From Macrostomum hystrix (lineage: Eukaryota; Platyhelminthes; Macrostomidae), in contig CATNEN010000039.1 of NCBI GenBank assembly GCA_950097015.1, forward strand, positions 3,794,001 to 3,858,000: a DNA stretch of 64,000 bases. The letters are read 5' to 3'. This document shows positions 36,901-64,000 of this stretch, one piece after another. Below the pieces are notes generated by a model that made no database searches, had not been told where the DNA came from, and worked only from the letters and a program-made list of their open reading frames with translations. A program made the translations under genes and the position numbers. Within the stretch, counting starts at the first letter, position 1. Every line of letters starts with the position of its first letter.

Positions 36901-37083
36901 GACATGCAGCGATACGAGCGGACAATGTTCGCTGAGACTGCCACTCAGCAGCAACAGCAACAGCAGCATCAGAACCATCAACCGCCGGCTTGTCATCACC
37001 CGCCTACAGCTCGCCGAATGAGGTCAGCGAGCGGCGCATCGGGCAGTGCCACCGCAGCACAGGCGCCCGCAGCGGCAAAGTGA
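29872..37083 (+). CDS. Gene B: IQSEC/BRAG-family Arf-GEF (IQ-Sec7-PH)
   Basis: Join of 29872-30911, 32354-32600, 34849-35157, 35667-35906 and 36718-37083: 2202 nt, 733 aa. All junctions are GT-AG and in phase. Order: acidic N-terminus; IQ motif (IQRYYRGYKLR, residues 46-56); long Gln/His/Ala/Ser-rich linker (about 90-325); Sec7 domain (about 348-530); PH domain (about 533-690); Gln/His-rich tail ending APAAAK. Sec7 motif 1 keeps the catalytic glutamate in GEAQ (Glu431) and motif 2 is intact (MMLNTDLHN). Homology to IQSEC is clear from RKRTYRIGLNFFNRKPDKG and from PHRRLVCFCKL plus FLFNDLLIVTK in the PH domain. The family activates Arf GTPases (chiefly Arf6) at membranes and synapses, and calmodulin binds the IQ motif. 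The vertebrate C-terminal PDZ ligand is absent from this ending. Confidence 0.92.
30975..31045 (+). mobile_element. Degenerate tRNA-derived SINE head
   Basis: A box-A-like gtggaagtgcgactaaaag and box-B-like aagttcaaatccactc are spaced as in a Leu/Ser-type tRNA and followed by a gtgtgggggc stretch like that in the other SINE copies. Diverged. Confidence 0.35.
31735..32058. repeat. 30-bp minisatellite in gene B intron 1
   Basis: About eleven copies of a 30-bp unit (gaatctgccgagtgcacccc + aatccctatg). Being 3n, it gives open frames on both strands (ESAECTPIPM on plus). No splice or start context supports coding. Confidence 0.9.
32075..32260 (+). mobile_element. 5'-truncated SINE, same family as 46.1 kb
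   Basis: The stretch aagtcagggcagattcacac through gctggctgcgggtccagtgt to cccgcagccctgctg matches the reverse complement of 46084-46265 along its length. It ends in a TATTATTATTG tail. The tRNA head is missing; the left end abuts the 30-bp minisatellite. Confidence 0.75.
32354..32600 (+). CDS. Gene B exon 2: N-terminal half of Sec7
   Basis: 247 nt from acceptor at 32353 to donor aag|gttagt at 32601, ending in phase 0. Encodes KPDKGIQFLIEHHFI and ARFLLHRKGLCKQVISNYLG, then ALREFLQFIEIK, the Sec7 helices before the catalytic loop. Confidence 0.9.
32717..33036. repeat. 20-bp minisatellite in gene B intron 2
   Basis: Sixteen units of 20 bp alternating gcgattcctccagtgtagag and gcgattccttcgagggtaga(g), with the two variants in an irregular order. 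Confidence 0.92.
33037..33500. repeat. ~39-bp dimeric minisatellite in gene B intron 2
   Basis: Units of about 19-20 bp (aatgacccaaacagtctct / aatgacccaaacgcttctcg) alternate, giving a ~39-bp dimer with occasional single units. It directly follows the 20-bp array. Confidence 0.9.
33501..34267 (+). other. Unique part of gene B intron 2
   Basis: Unique sequence between two minisatellites, with no exon recognised. Confidence 0.5.
34268..34755. repeat. 32-bp minisatellite in gene B intron 2
   Basis: About 15 copies of a 32-bp unit (ttcctagccaatcactctat + tgtgtacacatg), nearly identical apart from a T/C change (ttcc/ctcc) and one early variant. It ends 93 bp before the next exon. Confidence 0.95.
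34849..35157 (+). CDS. Gene B exon 3: catalytic half of Sec7
   Basis: 309 nt (103 codons), phase 0 both sides, between acceptor ttattcag (34848) and donor cag|gtgggg (35158). It opens with GEAQ, so the catalytic glutamate is the second residue of the exon. It then has MMLNTDLHN and ITLREFIHNLRG. It ends DHVTQ, the linker to PH. Confidence 0.93.
35190..35510. repeat. ~19-22-bp degenerate minisatellite in gene B intron 3
   Basis: Purine-rich units built on gggatttggataagagcaga and a shorter gggataggagcagaata, about 16 copies with length variation. It fills most of the 509-bp intron. Confidence 0.85.
35667..35906 (+). CDS. Gene B exon 4: N-terminal part of PH domain
   Basis: 240 nt (80 codons), phase 0 both sides. 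Encodes VLKMEAQLYG, PHRRLVCFCKLSLVKDWK and RAVFLFNDLLIVTKCLERK. These match the IQSEC PH domain (LPHRRLVCYCRLFEV, FLFNDLLVVTK) closely. Donor cag|gtgagg at 35907. Confidence 0.92.
36145..36678. repeat. 22-bp minisatellite in gene B intron 4
   Basis: About 24 copies of a 22-bp unit (actagatcaggctcaagatt + ct/cc/tc). It ends 39 bp before the last exon, filling the intron up to the acceptor region. Confidence 0.95.
36718..37083 (+). CDS. Gene B exon 5: end of PH domain and tail
   Basis: From acceptor caacag (36717) to TGA at 37081-37083, 121 residues. VSFSVPDQPQLSYPIHIV and VFAARNFHDRSRFCDDLV complete the PH domain, including its C-terminal helix (DLVESIHEVGDMQRYER). A Gln-rich tail follows. 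No PDZ-ligand ending is seen; a longer alternative tail downstream is possible. Confidence 0.88.
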   Translation, partial: VSFSVPDQPQLSYPIHIVADPDGCDLDSAGGCHHDMVFAARNFHDRSRFCDDLVESIHEVGDMQRYERTMFAETATQQQQQQQHQNHQPPACHHPPTARRMRSASGASGSATAAQAPAAAK

Positions 37084-37582
37084 TTTACGGGTCTGAAGCG
37101 TCGTCCAGATAGAGGTGTCTTTTAGTTTGTATTTTCTATTTATAGTCGTTTAATTTTGGTTCATATTTGATGATTTTTCTGATATCTGATAATTTTCGAG
37201 TCCAGAGTCCGTTCTCATATCGCAACAGTTGCACTGGCTCAGTGAGTTAGGCGGCATGTGGCTTAGCCTGCAGTATTGCTGTCGAAATCCGTCTGTTCTG
37301 CAATGCATACTTTATCTTCGATTTGTTATTACACTCTGCTTTCAGTCATTTGCTGTTGTTTTTTCTGTAGCCTTTCTGTACGTGTTGTAGATAGCTGTGT
37401 CTTTTTTATTTGATTCATTTTGTCCGAAATCCGTTAACATGTACTAATTATTGTTTTTCCTTTCAGAAGAGCTCTCTATTCAAGGCTGGTTGCACTTTTT
37501 TAGATTCAATCTTAAACAGAAATTTTTCGCACTTGATTTCCTCCTCCCCCTTTCTGACATAAACCGTTCACTTTTTCCCCTA
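37084..37582 (+). other. 3' flank of gene B
   Basis: T-rich unique sequence, presumably 3' UTR. No AATAAA was found close to the stop. Confidence 0.4.
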
Positions 37583-38330
37583 AATGTCCTGTTAGCCTGC
37601 CCCAAATGTACATATCCTGTCGGCTTGCCCCAAATGTACATGTCCTGTCGGCCTGCCCCAAATGTACATGTCCTGTTAGCCTGCCCCAAACGTTCATGTC
37701 CTGTCGGCCTGCCCCAAATGTACATGTCCTGTGGGCCTGCCCCAAATGTACATGTCCTGTTAGCCTGCCCCAAACGTACATGTCCTGTCGGCCTGCCACA
37801 AATATACATGTCCTGTCGGCCTGCCCCAAACGTACATGTCCTGTCGGCCTGCCACAAATATACATGTCCTGTTAGCCTGCCCCAAATGTACATGTCCTGT
37901 CGGCCTGCCCCAAATGTACATGTCCTGTGGGCCTGCCCCAAATGTACATGTCCTGTTAGCCTGCCCCAAACGTACATGTCCTGTCGGCCTGCCACAAATA
38001 TACATGTCCTGTCGGCCTGCCCCAAACGTACATGTCCTGTCGGCCTGCCACAAATATACATGTCCTGTTAGCCTGCCCCAAATGTACATGTCCTGTCGGC
38101 CTGCCCCAAACGTACATGTCCTGTCGGCCTGCCCCAAACGTACATGTCCTGTCGGCCTGCCACAAATATACATGTCCTGTTAGCCTGCCCCAAATGTACA
38201 TGTCCTGTCGGCCTGCCCCAAACGTACATGTCCTGTCGGCCTGCCACAAATATACATGTCCTGTTAGCCTGCCCCAAATGTACATGTCCTGTCGGCCTGC
38301 CACAAATATACATGTCCTGCTGCCCCAAAT
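37583..38330. repeat. 28-bp minisatellite downstream of gene B
   Basis: About 27 copies of a 28-bp unit (cggcctgccccaaatgtaca + tgtcctgt). Variants (tta/cgg; cacaaatata; ccaaacg) recur in blocks, giving higher-order order. No stop occurs in several frames, so long frames appear on both strands; coding is not supported. Confidence 0.95.
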
Positions 38331-39374
38331 GAACTATACAGGGCACAACGAGCATGAGTTATGTATTTTTTAGATTAAATTTTTGACACTAAAACATTAC
38401 ATTTTTTAAGCAAGCGGTCACAGTGACTTACTCAGTTGCATTATAACCTTTGAAACCGAACTGTCTGTGAATTATCCTAGTGCAGTAAGCTCAAATCTCT
38501 TGCTATTCGTTTCCTAACTTAAAAACAATTAAATTTTTCTCCTTTTGATTTTCTCGCCACTTTCTATTCTAATACTACTGAGGAAGTTTGGCTCAGTCAG
38601 TAGTCAGGGCAGATGTTTTTTGTTGTTTCTGGTCTTCCTTTGTGTTGTATTCTTTGCAAAACACCATCCGTTACCATGAGCTTAGAGACAGATGATAAAT
38701 AATTCGCACCCTGTGTCACTCCAGACCAAACTGCTGATGTTTTCATTTCTACTCAAGAAGACGAAAATAATGATTAAAGTAATTTCTTGCTGTGTCATAA
38801 ATTTTTATTTCAATGCCTGCCAGGTTTGCCTGTGTCAGTATCAAAACATTTTTCCTCAAATAGTCACCTACGCCCATTGCAGGGGCGAGATCAGTAACGA
38901 ATGCCTACCTGATTATAGCTATTATTACTCATACCAGTGCTTTTTTACTAACTTCTCTCTAGTCTCATTTGTGTTCGTTTGTTCAATTAGTTTTTTTTGA
39001 TAATCCACTTTTTGCATGTATTTTTGTTCTAAACCCGGAAACTTAGATAATTAAACTAACCACATTTTTGTACATTAATTATTGATCTTTTTGTTATTTT
39101 GCGGATCTTTTGTTAAACTGCATGAGTCGACTTTGCGATTTCTCAGGTAGCTTTTGTTAACTTTTGATCTAATATCTAAGGTCTATATTTTCTAAGTCTC
39201 TATTATTTTTCTTTGGTCTGCGGTCCTAGCCTAGCTTGGCAGTCAGATAACTATCATTGGAAACCAAGGACTTCCATATAACGAGGGCTTCCCGATTTCC
39301 AGGAAACTCACTGGCTTTCAAATTTAACGGAAACCTAAAATTCTTTATTTCTCAAAAACAGTCAAATCTTCTAC
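38331..39374. other. Unique AT-rich intergenic sequence
   Basis: No gene recognised between genes B and C here. Confidence 0.4.
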
Positions 39375-39789
39375 TTCCCTACTTCCTGGAAACCTAAGCT
39401 TCCCTACTTCCTGGAAACCTAAGCTTCCCTACTTCCTGGACACCTAAGCTTCGCTACTTCCTGGACACCTAAGCTTCCCTACTTCCTGGACACCTAAGCT
39501 TCCCTACTTCCTGGACACCTAAGCTTCCCTACTTCCTGGAAACCTAAGCTTCGCTACTTCCTGGACACCTAAGCTTCCCTACTTCCTGGACACCTAAGCT
39601 TCCCTACTTCCTGGACACCTAAGCTTCCCTACTTCCTGGACACCTAAGCTTCCCTACTTCCTGGACACCTAAGCTTCCCTACTTCCTGGACACCTAAGCT
39701 TCCCTACTTCCTGGACACCTAAGCTTCCCTACTTCCTGGACACCTAAGCTTCCCTACTTCCTGGACACCTAAGCTTCCCTACTTCCTGG
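39375..39789. repeat. 25-bp minisatellite
   Basis: About 17 copies of a 25-bp unit (cttccctacttcctggacac + ctaag), each with an AAGCTT site. Copies are almost identical apart from gaaac/gacac and ccct/cgct. Confidence 0.95.
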
Positions 39790-40476
39790 CCGAAGTGTTA
39801 ATCAGCGCAGATCTGTGTAAAAGTTTTTCCTTCTTCAAATCGCTTAATTTTCTTGCACTCGCAACTATTGCTGAATTTTGTTAAATCTCTGGATTCTAAA
39901 TCATTTTCCTATATTTTCTTTTGTCCGTCTTTTTGGCATTGCTTTTTTAAACATGAATTAAAGATAGATTTTTATCGCTAGTTATCAGTTCCGCAGAATT
40001 TCATAACTTTCAAAGCAAGCCTCCCCTGTTTGGCTCTACCCTACCGCATACAACATGTGCATTATCACATGTAATCAGCTGGCAACGATTCTTATTCTAT
40101 TATTTAGCTTTGCTTCGCGTTGTTTGCAATTTTTTGTTTGTTTAATTTCGTCCGTATCAACCGTACTGCTTTCCTTAGTTTTATTTCAGACTGATAAAAA
40201 ATTAACTACGCCTTACTCACCATAGCCTCACTTTTATCACTCATTCACTAAAACTGTTGATATATTAATGTGAGCCGTCATTTATATTAATAATTCTCAA
40301 TTGTCGGGTGTATGCGTGGCAGGCTGTGTGCCTCTTGTCTGTAAAATAAATTGACGCAAGGTTATTACAGGACAAGACAGGAGCTATGTGGGTCATCCAC
40401 TTCCTATGTTATGCATATTATGTTCTATGAAATTTTTTTTTATTCCATTTTGTCTTATTATTTTTCTGCCATGTTG

Positions 40477-40959
40477 ATTTATACCAGGGGTCGGCAAACT
40501 CCGTCCCGCGGGCCAGATGCGGCCCTCGAAGCTCCCAAATCCGGCCCGTTGCCCCTTCCGAAAGCTGCAGTATCCTGTTTCATCTTTCCCCTGTCTCTTC
40601 TCTCCCGTGTCTCATCTCTTCCGTGTCTTATCCCTCCCGTGTCTCATCTCTCCGCTGTCTCATCTCTCATGTGTCTCATCTCTCCCGCGTCTCATCTCTC
40701 CCGCGTCTCATCTCTCCGCTATCTTATCTCTCCGCCGTCTCATCTCTCCGCCTTCTAATCTCTCCCATGTCTCATCTCTCCCGCGTGTCATCTCTCCTAG
40801 GTCTCATCTCTCCTGTGTGTCATCTCTCCGCTGTCTCATCCCTCCCGTGTCTTATCTCTCCCCTTTCTCATATTTCTACAGTCAATGCGACCCGCTATCG
40901 TCTTTTAGGTTCTCTTTTTGGCCCACTAGCTAATAAGTTTGCCGACCCCTGATTTATAC
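40477..40959. mobile_element. hAT-type MITE with 8-bp target duplication
   Basis: Terminal inverted repeats CAGGGGTCGGCAAACT (40485) and AGTTTGCCGACCCCTG (ending 40951) bound a 467-bp element. It is flanked by perfect 8-bp direct repeats atttatac (40477-40484 and 40952-40959). An 8-bp duplication with CAGGGGTCGGCAAAC-type ends is diagnostic of hAT, Charlie-like, elements. Left subterminal sequence has gcgggccagatgcggccc. The interior is a 15-bp minisatellite (tctcatctctcccgtg-like, 40.56-40.87 kb) with no transposase, so it is non-autonomous. Confidence 0.93.
40560..40872. repeat. 15-bp minisatellite inside the MITE
   Basis: About 20 pyrimidine-rich units of about 15 bp (tctcatctctcccgt, with ccgct, ccgcg, catgt variants). 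Confidence 0.9.
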
Positions 40960-42552
40960 GCTCGTATTAGGTAAGATTTTGGGATTTTCGGTTGATCGTT
41001 AACGTTTTAAACAGTAGGAATAGCGTGCTGTTCCCCCTGTGGAAAGACCACGGTGGAAATACCCGCTGGCTACTTCACGAAAGTCAACCATCTGAATAAA
41101 AAATGCCGCCCTTTACGATGAACTAATGTTCAAAGCCGTCCGCGTCAGCATCGTCGGGATATTCAGCGATGTCGAAGACACTCGGGACAAGGACAACTAA
41201 CATTGCCCTGCATGAACCTCTATGGCGAACCCTCATTGGTTCGAAATGTGCCGTTCAATATGTCTCTAAAAAATAAACATCAAGTCAACCAGATGCGCTT
41301 TGTCAATAGTTACAATAATTTTATATTTTACTCATACAAGCTAATATTATCATGTGTCTGCGACAGGTTATGATTTACTGGGATATTTTCAAACAATAAG
41401 ACTGTAAATAAAGTAGGGTCCCATTGTACTGTCTGCCAGGCTGTAGCAGTAAGCATTAGGAAAATGGACATTTATAAAACAAAGGACCTAATACATAATG
41501 TGGTAGCAATAAGAACAGTAATGGCAGAGCAACTTTACTTACTGATACACTGGTTTAAACAATCTGGGGAAATGTTTGAAGGCAATTTTTGCCGACAGAT
41601 TTTTCACTGAGTGCGAGGGATTTCCAGCTTACTGATAATCCGGATGTCTGAAACTAGATAAATAGGGCTTGACCATAGACGATAAGAGCGACTGAAGCTC
41701 CGGCAAAAAAAGTCTTCAATTTGATTTAAAATCGTTGATACAATTCTTTCTGCTCGAAGTCTTAGGTAGTAGTGTGGTGCAAATCTTTTACGAACCAGAA
41801 AAATTGGTTGCAATAAAATCCTATAATTTGTGTCTGAATACAATGCTGCGTATTGTGTCGGAGTGCTGCGTAGACGATCTAATATGCAAGACAAAAATGA
41901 GATAAGCTAAATGGACATTGCTGCAATAGAGATTGAATGTCATAATGCATCATTCAGGCAAGCGAACTTAATTTGGTTGAGAGGAAAACATTTTTAATTT
42001 TCGTCAGAACTCTTATCAGGTGATCTGAGTTTAGACTACGATTGTACGAATTCAAAACCCACTCCAAAGTATCATGAATGCACGCAGCGTTTACGCTCTT
42101 GATATTTATGGTAGTCTGCTTAATCAGCAAGCTCTCAGGAAAACTCATTAAAAGCAGTACGATTTATATAAGAAATAGCAAAAACAACAGATGAATTGGA
42201 CGCAACTTAGTGAAAATTTGGTTTTTAATTTGATTGGTTCTACTGTCAATTGGTTCTACTGTGACTCACTGTCAATTTGATTAGCGACAGTAAGTCACGT
42301 GTGGGATTTCCCACAAGCTCGTCTAAAAATAGCAACTGCCGATACCTGCTTGACCAATCAAATTTTAACTACCAGTTTGTACCAGAATTGCGATCAATCG
42401 GTCCTAGAAGTAAAAATCAAATCATCATGTTTAGCGAGCACAGTAAAATCTATTACTGCTGTAGATGTAAACTAACTATTTTGTAAACACGTCGCGTCGG
42501 TACTATTGATTGCTCTGCCGACGCAAGCTCAAAGTCGTCGGAACTGGCTTGA
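40960..42552. other. 3' flank of gene C with possible pogo/Tigger relic
   Basis: Minus-strand reading fragments at 42148-41954 (DTLEWVLNSYNRSL, VLTKIKNVFLSTK) and 41894-41604 are broken. Near 41625-41680 lies acatccggattatcagtaag (minus), reminiscent of the end sequences of pogo/Tigger elements. No paired inverted repeats or TA duplication was established. A weak call. Confidence 0.2.

Positions 42553-64000
<21,448 letters not shown>

Noticed and set aside
37451-38373. Overlapping long frames on both strands in the 28-bp array
   Set aside because: The unit contains no stop in several frames, so period-84 open frames arise automatically; no domain or exon signals.
41130-41260. Minus-strand DDADADGFEH ending as a transposase C-terminus
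   Set aside because: Too short and low in complexity, and its order relative to the pogo-like end motif at 41.65 kb does not make a coherent element.

Overview
The window is animal (metazoan) nuclear DNA. Its genes are split by spliceosomal GT-AG introns, domains such as IQ, Sec7-PH, Ig and FN3 run across exon junctions in matching phase, and there are tRNA-derived SINEs and a hAT-type MITE. The exact taxon cannot be read from the sequence. An invertebrate bilaterian is most likely; a free-living flatworm or other lophotrochozoan is only a guess.

Three genes can be assembled. (A) Positions 2172-25200 (+): an IQ-motif, igloo/neuromodulin-like calmodulin-binding gene. It has two alternative first coding exons (2172-6929 and 9836-10579), shared IQ and Ala/Glu exons (11273-11389, 11511-11849), and two alternative ends: a large acidic repeat exon stopping at 14457, or three small exons with a second IQ motif stopping at 25200. 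The junctions used to choose between exons are phase 0, so the alternatives are interchangeable. (B) 29872-37083 (+): an IQSEC/BRAG-type Arf guanine-nucleotide exchange factor in five exons, IQ motif then Sec7 then PH, 733 aa. (C) 64000-42553 (-): an immunoglobulin-superfamily membrane protein whose 5' end lies outside the window. Eight exons encode Ig-Ig-Ig-FN3-transmembrane segment with a very short tail. One exon has no ATG and was found from splice sites and Ig sequence alone. Genes B and C converge tail to tail, 5.5 kb apart.

Between and inside the exons the window is dominated by about 30 different minisatellites with units of 15-39 bp. Almost every intron has its own private repeat. 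The largest is a 7.7-kb array of a 24-bp unit (15.9-23.6 kb) with 480-bp and 1584-bp higher-order periods. A 20-bp array at 54.8-57.1 kb and its relative at 58.4-59.2 kb share a composite cassette. Several minisatellites lie inside coding exons of gene A (33, 18, 18 and 39 bp, all multiples of 3). Because many units are 3n bp long, the arrays produce long open reading frames that are very probably not genes.

Mobile elements: a 467-bp hAT MITE with a perfect 8-bp target duplication (40485-40951), at least four copies of one tRNA-headed SINE family (one inserted into a minisatellite at 46.1 kb), and a decayed Merlin/ISXO2-like transposase fragment (28.6-28.9 kb). A possible LTR fragment (48.0 kb) and a possible pogo/Tigger relic (41-42 kb) are weak calls.
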